Positions 55,175 to 63,984 are shown, numbered from the stretch's first letter. The stretch: 64,000 nucleotides of DNA from Paenibacillus sp. FSL W8-0186 (GCF_037969765.1 NZ_CP150207.1:5593311-5657310); one strand, 5' to 3'. A program made the numbers and translations. The notes: generated by a model from the letters alone, not told the origin.

Positions 55175-56554
55175 TTATTTTCCGAGACAAAATTGGGAGA
55201 AAATTTGATCGATCAGCGCATCCGGCGCAGCATCGCCGATCACCTCACCCAACTGCTCCCAAGCAAGCCGCACATCAATTTGCAGAATATCGATCGGAAT
55301 ACCTGTATCAGCTGCCTCGTAAGCGTCCGCAAGAGACTGTTTCGCCTTGTTCAGCAGCGCAATATGACGCACATTGCTGACGTAGGTCAAATCCCCCGAC
55401 TCCAGTTGCCCGCCGAAGAACAGCTTTGAAATGGCATCCTCCAGATGATTGAGACCTTCCTCCGTCTTCACTGAGAGTTCTACGATCGCTTCCTCCGGGA
55501 AATATCGGTTGACTACTTCCCTGTTCAACTGGGAAGGCAAATCAATTTTATTGATTAACACGATCGTCTGCCGCCCTCTAAGCTGCTCCATCAGATGGAT
55601 CTCGTCCTCATGCAGCAGCTCAGCATTGTTTAGCACAAGCAAAATCAAATCCGCTTCATGCACCGCAGCCCGAGAACGCTCCACCCCAATTTGCTCGACA
55701 ACATCGATTGTTTCGCGGATGCCCGCCGTATCCAGCAGCTTCAGTGGAATATTGTTAATCGTCACGTACTCCTCAATCACATCCCGGGTAGTCCCCGGAA
55801 TATCGGTGACGATTGCTTTATTCTCTCTCGCCAATGCGTTCAGCAGCGACGATTTGCCGACATTGGGCCGTCCGACAATCGCTGTCGTAATGCCTTCCCG
55901 CAAAATTTTACCCTGGTTGGCGGTCCTCAGCAGCTCGTCGATCCCTTCCGTCACTTCCGCGCATTTCGACTTGATGAACTGCGTCGTCATCGACTCTACG
56001 TCATGTTCGGGATAATCTATATTCACCTCGATATGCGCCAGCGTCTCCACCAATGTATGACGCAGCGCCGTAATTTTCCGGGACAGATTGCCCTCTACTT
56101 GCTTGAGAGCAAGCGAGAACGCCCGATCCGACTTCGAGCGGATCAAGTCGATGACCGCTTCTGCCTGCGACAAGTCAATCCGTCCGTTCAAGAATGCACG
56201 TTTTGTGAACTCTCCCGGCTCGGCCAGCCGGATATTCGGCTGCAGCAGAAGCAGATCCATCACCCGTTTCACGGAAATAATCCCGCCATGCGTGCTGATC
56301 TCCACAACATCCTCCGTCGTGAACGAGCGAGGCGCACGGAACACCGAAACCAGGACTTCTTCCAGCTTCTCCTGTGTTTTAGGATTGATAATAAAGCCAT
56401 AATGAACGGTATGGCTATCTGCCTCAGTCAGCGGCTTCCTGGAGCGAAACAATGCTCCCACTTCAGCAATCGACTCCGGCCCGCTGACCCGGATTACCGC
56501 AATCCCACTTTCACCTACTGCCGTCGATATGGCAGCAATTGTATCGCTCAACAT
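55175..56554 (-). CDS. mnmE: tRNA modification GTPase MnmE
   Basis: The GTPase partner of MnmG, 459 residues. N-terminal folate-binding domain (DTIAAISTAVGESGIAVIRV), helical domain, and the inserted G domain with GRPNVGKSSLLNAL, DIPGTTRD, the switch DTAGIRET and INKID. The C-terminal CxGK motif is FCLGK. All GTPase motifs are intact. ATG 56554 follows AGGTG. Confidence 0.96.
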   Translation of the reverse strand: MLSDTIAAISTAVGESGIAVIRVSGPESIAEVGALFRSRKPLTEADSHTVHYGFIINPKTQEKLEEVLVSVFRAPRSFTTEDVVEISTHGGIISVKRVMDLLLLQPNIRLAEPGEFTKRAFLNGRIDLSQAEAVIDLIRSKSDRAFSLALKQVEGNLSRKITALRHTLVETLAHIEVNIDYPEHDVESMTTQFIKSKCAEVTEGIDELLRTANQGKILREGITTAIVGRPNVGKSSLLNALARENKAIVTDIPGTTRDVIEEYVTINNIPLKLLDTAGIRETIDVVEQIGVERSRAAVHEADLILLVLNNAELLHEDEIHLMEQLRGRQTIVLINKIDLPSQLNREVVNRYFPEEAIVELSVKTEEGLNHLEDAISKLFFGGQLESGDLTYVSNVRHIALLNKAKQSLADAYEAADTGIPIDILQIDVRLAWEQLGEVIGDAAPDALIDQIFSQFCLGK

Positions 56555-56805
56555 GGTTCATTCACCTCATGATTTATAGAATAAAATTTTGCTTGCTTAG
56601 CTTAAAACCCGTGGTGAAAATTTTAGCCGCGCCGCATTCCGTTTGATCCTTCGATCGCTGTTGTCGCCAGATTATGATGATCTGATAAATTCGTAAGAGG
56701 TTATAATCCGCCGACAAAGGCGACCGCTACCGCTTCTCCGAATTCAAACGGCCTGCTCTGCTACTCTTTTCACCTACCACATTCAAACACTATAATTCCC
56801 ACACA

Positions 56806-57078
56806 AACCCAAGCGCATCCCGAAGGGACAGCGCCTCCTTGCACACACTAACCGCATACACACCGCCCCCACTCCTACGCCCGCAGGAGCGTCGAAAGTA
56901 AAGCGTGCCCGATAAGGCGAAAGCGACTCCTTTCCCCCACCCCAACTCGGGTGCGCCGACAGCAGTAGTGCCTGCAGTGTGTTTTCAGGTTGCCCAGGTG
57001 CTCCAAAAGTAAGACGTACCCGAAGGGGGAAAAGCGTGCCTCGAACAAACCTAAGCGCATTCCCGAAGGGAACAGCGA
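56806..57078. repeat. Four imperfect copies of an AAGCG..CCCGAAGGG..AGCG element
   Basis: In the 690-bp gap between mnmE and jag, a motif of about 28 bases recurs near 56809, 56900, 57010 and 57048. Copies 1 and 4 are closest: AAGCGCATCCCGAAGGGACA against AAGCGCATTCCCGAAGGGAA, both ending in CAGCG. Each has a small inverted repeat (CCC GAA GGG). There is no coding frame with a ribosome-binding site through it. A dispersed intergenic repeat family or a structured RNA are possible. Confidence 0.55.
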
Positions 57079-57199
57079 TGCAGGAGCGCCTCTGTACCTC
57101 CCGCGTTACTCCAGTTTGCGGGAGTCCTGAGGGCTGCCAAGCCCTGGGGGCCCTCCCTTACGGTAAGGGAGGGTTTGAGAGGGTTGAGACAAAAAACAA

Positions 57200-57235
57200 G
57201 ACGCAATGACATTTGCCGAAACAACGTCATTGCGT
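57200..57235 (-). terminator. Terminator after jag
   Basis: GACGCAATGAC (57200-57210) and GTCATTGCGTC (57225-57235) form a perfect 11-bp stem; on the minus strand TTGTTTTTTG follows. It lies seven bases beyond the jag stop codon and ends the rnpA-yidC-jag transcript. Confidence 0.9.
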
Positions 57236-57241
57236 CCCCAT

Positions 57242-57955
57242 TCATTTGCTCTGCTTCAGGGCGATCACCACACGCCGGTTAGGCTCCTCACCTTTGCTGT
57301 AAGTCTTAACCTCCGGATGGTCCTGAAGTTTGGAATGAATCACTTTGCGCTCTTGCGGCGACATCGGTTCAAGCGCTAGCTCTTTTCGGGTTCGAACCAC
57401 CCGGCCAGCAAGCCTGACGGCCAAATCCTCGAGCGTCTTTCTCCGGCGTTCCCGGAAATTCTCTGCATCAAGCACGATACGAACGAAGCTATCGGAATAA
57501 CGGTTAGCGATAATATTCGCCAAATATTGCAGGGCATCAAGGGTTTGTCCTCTCCGCCCGATCAGTAATCCCAAGTCACTGCCGGAAATGTTCAATACGG
57601 TGTTATCCTTCTTATGTTCAATTTCCACATTTACCTGAAGACCCATATTCTCGCCGACGTCTCGAACAAATGACGCCGCCTCCTCATAAGGATCCCGTTC
57701 GTTGCTAACCTCATCCTCTAGAGCAGCTACAGGAACAGTATGGCTCGAACGGCTTCCTTGAAGCGGTTCTGAAACGGTCTCCTCCAGCAAGGTCAATTCT
57801 ACCTTGGCTTCCTTGACACCGATCAGCCCCAGGAATCCTTTTGACGGCTGCTCCAACACATTCACGGCGACTTTATCCTCGGTAGTGCCGAGCTTGGCCA
57901 ATCCTTGTTTTACAGCTGCTTCAACGGTTTTTCCCGACGTCACAATTTTATTCAT
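57242..57955 (-). CDS. jag: RNA-binding protein Jag / KhpB
   Basis: A protein of 237 residues with an N-terminal Jag domain (TSGKTVEAAVKQGLAKLGTT), a linker, a KH domain (NTVLNISGSDLGLLIGRRGQ) and an R3H domain (PMSPQERKVIHSKLQDHPEV then YSKGEEPNRRVVIALK). It binds small RNAs and mRNAs, and is linked to SpoIIIJ/YidC function and cell shape. It overlaps the yidC stop by four bases. Confidence 0.95.
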   Translation of the reverse strand: MNKIVTSGKTVEAAVKQGLAKLGTTEDKVAVNVLEQPSKGFLGLIGVKEAKVELTLLEETVSEPLQGSRSSHTVPVAALEDEVSNERDPYEEAASFVRDVGENMGLQVNVEIEHKKDNTVLNISGSDLGLLIGRRGQTLDALQYLANIIANRYSDSFVRIVLDAENFRERRRKTLEDLAVRLAGRVVRTRKELALEPMSPQERKVIHSKLQDHPEVKTYSKGEEPNRRVVIALKQSK

Positions 57956-58830
57956 TTCGACTTTTTGGCCTCCTTGGCTCCTTTGCCGGGATGACCGGCT
58001 TTCAAATTGGAACCGCCCTTTTTCGACTTCGTTCCGCCGCCGCCTTGATTACTCGCTGTAGCAACGACAGGGTCTTTCTTGCGATAAATGAAATAGTTTT
58101 GCGCAATCGTATATAGGTTACTGTACACCCAGTAAAGAGGGAGTGCTGCAGGGAAGTTGTAGGCCATGATGAAAATCAACACTGGGTAGACCAGCATCAT
58201 GAACTGCATCGGCCCTTGCATGCCTGCTGGGTTCATGCTCGACATCATTTTCGTTTGGATGTATGTCGTTAATGCAGCAATAACAGGCAAAATAAATAAT
58301 TTATCCGGTTCCCCGAGCTGCAGCCACAAGAATGAATGTGTCGAAATCGCCGAGTTATTGTAAATCGAATTATACAGCGCGATAAATACCGGCATTTGAA
58401 TTAATAAAGGGAAACAGCCGGCCATCGGATTGACGCCATGCTCCTGAAACAGTTTCATCGTCTCCTGCTGCTGCATTTCCGGATTATCTTTATACTTTTC
58501 CTTAATCTTCGTCAATTCAGGCTGAATGGCTTGCATCGCTTTCGAGCTCTTGACCTGTTTGAGCGTCAGCGGCAAAATCAGCGTACGTACAATAATAGTA
58601 AGAACGAGAATCGCCAGCCCGTATTCCCCGCCAAACCAATCCGCAAACGTATCCAAAGCAAGCGAGAAGTAATAAACGACATTCGCCGTCCACCAGGAAC
58701 CGCTGTTACGCATATTTTCAGTCGTCGTAGCATTATTCGTAACTTGTCCGCAACCGGCAAGCACGACAACCAGGCCGATCGCTAAAATGAGGAGAAGCCA
58801 CTTGCTTCTGTTCTTGTTAAAACGCGACAC
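57952..58830 (-). CDS. yidC: Membrane protein insertase YidC (SpoIIIJ type)
   Basis: A membrane insertase of 292 residues of the Gram-positive lipoprotein type: signal segment with lipobox LAGC (Cys 27), five membrane helices, and the Arg-containing groove helix (ILVLTIIVRTLILPLTLKQV). VNPMAGCFPLLIQMPVFIAL and a basic tail (GGTKSKKGGSNLKAGHPGKG) for ribosome contact are seen. No yidD gene is present between rnpA and yidC, where many relatives carry it. Jag follows with overlap. Confidence 0.95.
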   Translation of the reverse strand: MSRFNKNRSKWLLLILAIGLVVVLAGCGQVTNNATTTENMRNSGSWWTANVVYYFSLALDTFADWFGGEYGLAILVLTIIVRTLILPLTLKQVKSSKAMQAIQPELTKIKEKYKDNPEMQQQETMKLFQEHGVNPMAGCFPLLIQMPVFIALYNSIYNNSAISTHSFLWLQLGEPDKLFILPVIAALTTYIQTKMMSSMNPAGMQGPMQFMMLVYPVLIFIMAYNFPAALPLYWVYSNLYTIAQNYFIYRKKDPVVATASNQGGGGTKSKKGGSNLKAGHPGKGAKEAKKSK

Positions 58831-58905
58831 TTCAAAACCCCTCTCTTAACCTATCCATTCATCGTAAATCATAACATATTTAAAAGGACAAATAAACAAG
58901 CATCC

Positions 58906-59256
58906 CTAAGGCTTGAAAGGCTTGAGCAGCGAGGCTTTACGCAGAGCATGAAGCACGCTTTTCTCCAGTTCCTGATACTCCATCCCGACAGCGCCTTTTC
59001 TCACGATGAAAATAATGTCCACATGATCCCTGATCTTTGATTCATGCAGTCTAACGATTTCTTTGATCAACCGGCGCATCCGATTGCGGACGACCGCGTT
59101 TCCGATTTTCTTGCTGGCTGAGACGCCAAGCCGAAACCGCTCTACCTCCGGTTTGTTCGACCAATAGACGACAAGCTGGCGGTTCGCAAATGACTTCCCG
59201 AACCGATACACTCGGCTGAAATCAGCCCGGTTCCTTAATCGCAGCTTCTTATGCAC
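58906..59256 (-). CDS. rnpA: Ribonuclease P protein component
   Basis: Protein subunit of RNase P, 116 residues, which helps the catalytic RNA trim tRNA 5' ends. The RNR motif is IGNAVVRNRMRRLIKEIVR and the N-terminus is KKLRLRNRADFSRVYRFGKS. The start is GTG 59256, six bases after AAGGAG; longer in-frame versions extend into the leader. A hairpin (CCCTGC / GCAGGG at 59277-59298) lies between its promoter and this start. Confidence 0.93.
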   Translation of the reverse strand: MHKKLRLRNRADFSRVYRFGKSFANRQLVVYWSNKPEVERFRLGVSASKKIGNAVVRNRMRRLIKEIVRLHESKIRDHVDIIFIVRKGAVGMEYQELEKSVLHALRKASLLKPFKP

Positions 59257-59313
59257 GACAATCTCCTTGCTTTGAACCCTGCCAAAGAGGATGCAGGGCT
59301 TCACTTTCTTTGT

Positions 59314-59341
59314 ATTATAAACCAACGCCAAAAACGGTAAA
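59314..59341 (-). promoter_or_regulatory. Candidate rnpA promoter
   Basis: On the minus strand TTTACC (59336-59341), 16 bases, then TATAAT (59314-59319). It fits a rnpA that is separated from rpmH by a terminator. Confidence 0.6.
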
Positions 59342-59399
59342 CCTCATTTTCAAATAGGTGTCCCGTTCCATGAATAAACCATATTCCTGATTCCTGCAC

Positions 59400-59627
59400 G
59401 TGAAAATCATAACGTTCATCGCAATGCCAATGGATCCCGAGGTCTTTGCGCGATATTACAGCAACAAAAATACCCCGCAGCAACAAGAGCGCTTCGAAAT
59501 CACTTCCGGCAAATATCATGCGGTACCACAACCGAAGGACGGAAACGAACAAGCGGAACGTTCACTGCAGGGAGCCTTAACTAGCAATATAATTCACCAT
59601 AAACTCTTCAGCGATCCAGCGCATTAA
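59400..59627 (+). CDS. Doubtful small open frame in the rpmH-rnpA gap
   Basis: A 75-codon open frame opposite in direction to its neighbours, with an in-frame ATG at 59430 (MDPEVFARYYSNKNTPQQQE at its start). Its composition is plausible for a protein and it fills the unusual 410-bp gap between rpmH and rnpA. There is no ribosome-binding site ahead of any start. I recognise no family. It may be chance. Confidence 0.25.
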   Translation: MKIITFIAMPMDPEVFARYYSNKNTPQQQERFEITSGKYHAVPQPKDGNEQAERSLQGALTSNIIHHKLFSDPAH

Positions 59628-59637
59628 ATTTTAAAAA

Positions 59638-59657
59638 AAGACCACCGTAGTGGTCTT
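59638..59657 (-). terminator. Terminator after rpmH
   Basis: AAGACCAC pairs with GTGGTCTT around CGTA; on the minus strand seven T follow. It lies ten bases after the rpmH stop codon and so separates rpmH from rnpA. Confidence 0.9.
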
Positions 59658-59667
59658 CACGCTGTCA

Positions 59668-59802
59668 TTACGCACTGAGTACTTTTCTGCCTTTTTGACG
59701 ACGAGCAGCCAGAACTTTACGGCCATTTTTCGTGCTCATTCTCTTACGGAAACCGTGAACCTTTTTACGTTTGCTCACATTCGGTTTGAAAGTCGGTTTC
59801 AT
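59668..59802 (-). CDS. rpmH: Ribosomal protein bL34
   Basis: Large-subunit protein L34, 44 residues: [20 protein letters not shown] at the start, then [20 protein letters not shown]. Very basic throughout. It starts at ATG 59802 with AAGGGGG upstream. It is the landmark gene on the left side of the bacterial origin. Confidence 0.96.
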   Translation of the reverse strand: MKPTFKPNVSKRKKVHGFRKRMSTKNGRKVLAARRQKGRKVLSA

Positions 59803-59848
59803 TTATCGCACCCCCTTACAGGTCTAACTTCTATATTCACCATTTTCA

Positions 59849-60043
59849 TTATCCACAGAAAATGCCTTTTTTCATTTAACCATAAAACCCTGAGTAAAGT
59901 CAACCGGGCCCGGCATTTCTTTTTGATCATCTTTTTTGAGCTATTTTAAAATTATGCACAATCCCCAAGCCCGAAACAAAAATTTCTTGTCCACAGCTTC
60001 AAATCCTCCATTTTTCGAATAATAGTTATACACATGTGGAAAA
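59849..60043. other. DnaA-box cluster next to rpmH (left part of origin)
   Basis: Three perfect TTATNCACA boxes (59849-59857, 59952-59960, 60026-60034) and two one-mismatch boxes (TTGTCCACA 59987-59995; TTTTCCACA on the minus strand, 60035-60043). The gap 59803-60176 otherwise holds the gnt promoter region. Confidence 0.8.
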
Positions 60044-60044
60044 C

Positions 60045-60114
60045 TATTTTGAAATAATGTTTACAGTTTCGCAGATGGATATTTTGAAATAATGTTTACA
60101 GTTTCGCAGATGGA
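60045..60114. repeat. Exact 35-bp tandem duplication upstream of gnd
   Basis: Two identical 35-base units (60045-60079 and 60080-60114), each containing GAAATAATGTTTACAGTTTC. The second copy supplies the -35 element of the gnt promoter; the first has none of its own -10 element. The identity suggests a recent event or recurrent slippage. Confidence 0.95.
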
Positions 60115-60148
60115 GAAGTATAATCAGATTCAAGTTGTATACAAGTAT
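60095..60148 (+). promoter_or_regulatory. gnt promoter and GntR operator
   Basis: TTTACA (60095-60100), 18 bases, TATAAT (60119-60124). Just downstream TTGTATACAAGTAT (60135-60148) matches 14 of 14 central-right bases of the B. subtilis GntR operator ATACTTGTATACAAGTAT, 15 of 18 overall. GntR bound here would block transcription until gluconate is present. Confidence 0.8.
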
Positions 60149-60176
60149 ACCAATTGAGGAAGGGAGCAACACAACA

Positions 60177-61082
60177 ATGAAACTTGGCATGATCGGTCTT
60201 GGCAAAATGGGATATAATCTGGTGCTTAATTTGCTGCGGCATCAGCATGAGGTTGTAGCCTACGACGTAAATGAACAGGCTGTTAAAAAAGCGGCTGACA
60301 ATGGAGCCATTCCTGCGTCTACTTTAGAGGATATGGTCGCTTCTCTTCAGACTCCGCGCATCATTTGGGTTATGGTTCCCGCCGGCGATCCGCTGGAATC
60401 CACTATTACTGCTATAACTCCCCTGTTGAGTCCAGGAGATATCGTGATCGATGGAGGGAACTCTCATTATAAAAATTCCGTAAAGCTAGCCGCCAGGCTT
60501 TCGCAGCACGGAATTCATTTCTTCGACGTCGGCACATCCGGCGGAGTGGATGGCGCCGAACACGGGGCTTGCTTCATGGTTGGCGGCGATGAAGCAATTT
60601 TTCGGAATATTGAACCCATATTTAAGGATATTGCCGTCACAAACGGCTATCTATATGCCGGCAAAGCCGGCAGCGGGCATTTTCTCAAAATGGTGCATAA
60701 CGGGATCGAATATGGAATGATGCAGTCCATCGCCGAAGGCTTCGAAATTCTGGACAAAAGCGATTTCGAGTTCAATTACGAACAAGTCGCCAAAGTCTGG
60801 TCGAACGGCTCGGTCATTCGCAGCTGGCTGATGGAGCTCACGGAGCAAGCTTTTGCCAAAGATCCCAAACTTGAAAATATCCGCGGCATCATGCACTCCT
60901 CCGGCGAAGGCAAATGGACGGTCGAAACCGCCCTGGACTTGCAGGCAAGCGCACCGGTCATCGCCCTGTCCCTATTTATGCGTTACCGTTCCCTTGATCA
61001 GGATGCGTTTCATGGCAAAGTAGTGGCTGCACTCCGCAATGAATTCGGTGGACATGCAGTAGTAACTGCCGACAACCCATAA
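60177..61082 (+). CDS. gnd: 6-phosphogluconate dehydrogenase, decarboxylating (short NAD type)
   Basis: Oxidises 6-phosphogluconate to ribulose 5-phosphate and CO2. At 301 residues it is of the short form (GntZ/YqeC-like), which usually prefers NAD+. The dinucleotide loop is MKLGMIGLGKMGYNLVLNLL; substrate motifs are VDGGNSHYKNSVKLAARLSQ, GTSGGVDGAEHGACFMVGGD and the catalytic Lys region GSGHFLKMVHNGIEYGMMQS. ATG 60177 has GGAAGGGAG upstream. First gene of the operon. Confidence 0.93.
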   Translation: MKLGMIGLGKMGYNLVLNLLRHQHEVVAYDVNEQAVKKAADNGAIPASTLEDMVASLQTPRIIWVMVPAGDPLESTITAITPLLSPGDIVIDGGNSHYKNSVKLAARLSQHGIHFFDVGTSGGVDGAEHGACFMVGGDEAIFRNIEPIFKDIAVTNGYLYAGKAGSGHFLKMVHNGIEYGMMQSIAEGFEILDKSDFEFNYEQVAKVWSNGSVIRSWLMELTEQAFAKDPKLENIRGIMHSSGEGKWTVETALDLQASAPVIALSLFMRYRSLDQDAFHGKVVAALRNEFGGHAVVTADNP

Positions 61083-61173
61083 ATATGCGGGCCCGCTTAA
61101 GGAAAACCATGCTATGATTAAGCTTAAGAATGCTTAAAATGGAAATTTTCTCTTTAAGATAGGGGTTAAATGT

Positions 61174-61860
61174 ATGATGAAATATCCTGCTGCTTGGTTA
61201 AAAGGAAATTCACTGGGCGAATCTATCGCCAGCCAACTGCGTCTGCAAATTATCCGGGGTCAAATCAAAAGTGGCGAGATTTTATCCGAGAACCGCATAG
61301 CTTCCGATTTCGGAACGAGCCGCTCCCCAGTGCGTGAGGCACTAAGGACGCTGTCCGCTGAAGGCCTCATTGTCTTGCAGCGGATGGGTGCCGTCGTCGC
61401 AGGCCTTCAGCTCAAAGATATTATTGAGCTGTATGATGTGCGTTACTTGATCGAGAGCTTTGCCTGGCAGCAGCCGGACCTGACGAATTCCGCGGATCTT
61501 CTGTCCCGTATGGAACAAATGATTGACAAAATGGAGCTTGCGGCAAAGCACCAGGACTACGTAGAGTTCACCTCCCAGGATATCAGCTTCCATGAGACGA
61601 TGATTCAGGCTTCGCAGCATGCCCGTATTATGCACTTATGGGCGAGCATTCGCCCTATCGTTCTTACGGTCATGCTGATCACAAATGAGGAAGTGCTCTC
61701 GCGCGGCGAAGAACAGACGAAATATGTTATCAACAAGCACCGGAAGCTGATAAGCAGCTTGCAGACCCGGGACAAGTCTGTCATTCAATCCGGCATCGAG
61801 GACTATTTCGCAGATTCGCGGCGAACTTTGCAGGCCAGCATTAAGGGTAATACTAATTAG
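61174..61860 (+). CDS. gntR: GntR/FadR-family gluconate operon repressor
   Basis: A GntR-type regulator of 228 residues. The winged helix reads IIRGQIKSGEILSENRIASD followed by FGTSRSPVREALRTLSAEGL; the C-terminal FCD ligand domain has YDVRYLIESFAWQQ and the metal-site histidines in ISFHETMIQASQHARI and NKHRKLISSL. It probably binds the palindrome in front of gnd and lets go in the presence of gluconate. It lies between gnd and gntK. Confidence 0.92.
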   Translation: MMKYPAAWLKGNSLGESIASQLRLQIIRGQIKSGEILSENRIASDFGTSRSPVREALRTLSAEGLIVLQRMGAVVAGLQLKDIIELYDVRYLIESFAWQQPDLTNSADLLSRMEQMIDKMELAAKHQDYVEFTSQDISFHETMIQASQHARIMHLWASIRPIVLTVMLITNEEVLSRGEEQTKYVINKHRKLISSLQTRDKSVIQSGIEDYFADSRRTLQASIKGNTN

Positions 61861-61915
61861 AAAGAACTTATTTTCCAATTTTCAAGTCATTAATAATAGA
61901 GGGTAGGTAATAGTT

Positions 61916-63475
61916 ATGGATCATCCCTTATATATGATCGGTATAGATATCGGAACAACTAGCACCAAAGCCGTTTTATTCGAGCAAAATGGCCGGATTA
62001 TCGCTTCCAGCAACGAGGGGTATCCCCTCTATACCCCATCCGCTTCCGTCGCAGAGCAGGATCCCGAGGAGATTTTTGCGGCTGTCATTCAATCCGTCAA
62101 GCAAATTATGGCGGACAGCCAAATCTCCCCCAATCAGATCATGTTCGTCTCGTTCAGTTCGGCCATGCACAGCGTTATTCCGGTAGATCATGCCGGTAAA
62201 CCGCTTATGCGCTGCTTGACCTGGGCTGACAACCGCAGCCAGCCTTGGTCCGATAAGCTGAAGAACGAGCTAGGCGGTCACGACATTTATATGCGTACCG
62301 GAACGCCAATTCATCCGATGTCGCCGCTGACCAAGCTGATGTGGCTTCGTCATGATATGCCGGAAATTTTCCAAGCGGCCGATAAATTTATTTCTATTAA
62401 AGAATATGTATTTAAGAAGCTGTTCAATCAATATATTTTGGACTATTCCATCGCCTCGGCAACAGGACTGCTGAATTTGCACAAGCTGGACTGGGATGCC
62501 GAAGCACTTGCCCTGGCCGGAATTACGGCCGACCGCCTCTCCGAGCTCGTGCCAACCACGCATGTGGTCCAAGGACTGTCGGAAGCCTATGCACGGGAGA
62601 TGGGTCTTTCCGCTTCTACCCCATTCATTGTCGGCGCAAGCGACGGAGTATTGTCCAATCTCGGCGTCGATGCCATTGACCCTGGGGTCGTAGCAGTTAC
62701 GATCGGCACAAGCGGGGCCATCCGCACCGTCGTCGATCAGCCTGTGTTCGACCCGAAAGGACGGATCTTCTGCTATGCGCTTACAGATAAACATTGGGTC
62801 ATCGGCGGCCCGGTTAACAATGGCGGCGTCATTTTCCGCTGGGTACGCGACCAGTTTGCCGCCTCGGAAATCGAAACAGCTAACCGGCTGGGGATCAGCC
62901 CATACGATGTCTTGACGAAAATTGCCGAACGGGTAAGTCCAGGGTCAAACGGGCTGCTCTTTCACCCCTTCCTGTCCGGGGAACGGGCTCCGCTGTGGAA
63001 TCCGAACGCCCGCGGCTCTTTCTTTGGTTTAACGCTCAATCATCAGAAGGAGCATATGATCCGGGCCGTACTAGAGGGCGTTATTTACAACTTATATACA
63101 GTTCTGCTCGCTATGGAAGAACAAATCGGCCAGCCGCAGAAAATTCAGGCCACTGGCGGGTTCGCACGTTCTCCGCTATGGCGGCAAATGATGGCCGATA
63201 TTTTTGATCAGAAGGTGGTCATCCCGGAAAGCATCGAAAGCTCCTGTCTGGGCGCGGTGATTCTCGGTTTATATGCTCTGGGCAAAATCGATTCTTTCGA
63301 CATCGTCAAAGAAATGATCGGCGACACGCATGAACATGCGCCTAATAAAGACCATGCTGTCGTGTATAAGGAGCTGCTGCCGATCTATATCCGCATTTCG
63401 CGCAAGCTGGAGGAGGATTACGAGGCGATCGCCCGTTTTCAAAGAAATTGCTCTTCAAACCCGTCTGATAATTAA
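61916..63475 (+). CDS. gntK: Gluconokinase (FGGY family)
   Basis: Phosphorylates gluconate to 6-phosphogluconate. It has 519 residues. FGGY-kinase motifs: N-terminal GIDIGTTSTKAVLFEQNGRI, MRCLTWADNRSQPWSDKL, VAVTIGTSGAIRTVVDQPVF, and the C-terminal phosphate loop IQATGGFARSPLWRQMMADI. It is the last gene of gnd-gntR-gntK; no gluconate permease gene is present in the operon, so uptake must come from elsewhere. GAGGGTAGG precedes ATG 61916. Confidence 0.92.
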   Translation: MDHPLYMIGIDIGTTSTKAVLFEQNGRIIASSNEGYPLYTPSASVAEQDPEEIFAAVIQSVKQIMADSQISPNQIMFVSFSSAMHSVIPVDHAGKPLMRCLTWADNRSQPWSDKLKNELGGHDIYMRTGTPIHPMSPLTKLMWLRHDMPEIFQAADKFISIKEYVFKKLFNQYILDYSIASATGLLNLHKLDWDAEALALAGITADRLSELVPTTHVVQGLSEAYAREMGLSASTPFIVGASDGVLSNLGVDAIDPGVVAVTIGTSGAIRTVVDQPVFDPKGRIFCYALTDKHWVIGGPVNNGGVIFRWVRDQFAASEIETANRLGISPYDVLTKIAERVSPGSNGLLFHPFLSGERAPLWNPNARGSFFGLTLNHQKEHMIRAVLEGVIYNLYTVLLAMEEQIGQPQKIQATGGFARSPLWRQMMADIFDQKVVIPESIESSCLGAVILGLYALGKIDSFDIVKEMIGDTHEHAPNKDHAVVYKELLPIYIRISRKLEEDYEAIARFQRNCSSNPSDN

Positions 63476-63491
63476 TCAAAGCAGCACGCAA

Positions 63492-63533
63492 AATAGGGAA
63501 TGATTCAGGGTTGCCCCCTGCTCATTCCCTATT
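63492..63533 (+). terminator. gnt operon terminator
   Basis: AATAGGGAATGA pairs with TCATTCCCTATT (12 bp) with an inner CAGGG / CCCTG, followed by TTTTTT. It isolates the gnt operon from the origin sequence to its right. Confidence 0.93.
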
Positions 63534-63633
63534 TTTTTCCCCGACATTCATATGTAATAAGAGGATCGTTCAAAGTAACTCACAAGTTCCCCAGAAATTG
63601 ATTCCACAAATTCCAACCTTTTATTTAACAACT

Positions 63634-63880
63634 TGTGCATAATTTTTAGCGATAATTCACTCATTATGTCGAATACTGAACAATTTATAAACAATATGTA
63701 GTGGTGTGGATTAAAATTATACACAAGTTATTGAATTTGTGGATAATTTGGTGCTGAACATTGAAATACAAGGCTTATTTTGCTATGATTAGATTGCTTT
63801 TGATGTGAATATCTAGATGTTAACAACATAATTATCAACAGACTGTGGATAACATTGTGAACAATTTTAAATTATCCACG
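63634..63880. other. oriC DnaA-box cluster upstream of dnaA
   Basis: Four perfect DnaA boxes: TGTGCATAA 63634-63642 (-), TTATACACA 63717-63725 (+), TGTGGATAA 63738-63746 (-), TGTGGATAA 63844-63852 (-). Further one-mismatch boxes at 63705-63713, 63832-63840, 63856-63864 and 63872-63880. A Spo0A-type box TGTCGAA is at 63667-63673. The region 63534-64000 is AT-rich and has no gene. The unwinding element is expected beyond dnaA. Confidence 0.88.
63761..63789 (+). promoter_or_regulatory. Candidate dnaA promoter
   Basis: TTGAAA (63761-63766), 17 bases, TATGAT (63784-63789). DnaA boxes lie on both sides, which fits autoregulation by DnaA. Confidence 0.75.
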
Positions 63881-63984
63881 TTTATAATTATTATAGCCTT
63901 CTGACCAATGGGGATAACAGTCCCCTTTATTTATGCTTTTTTTCGACTCGTTCTGCATGGCTCAAGCCACAAATGTGAGATTTA

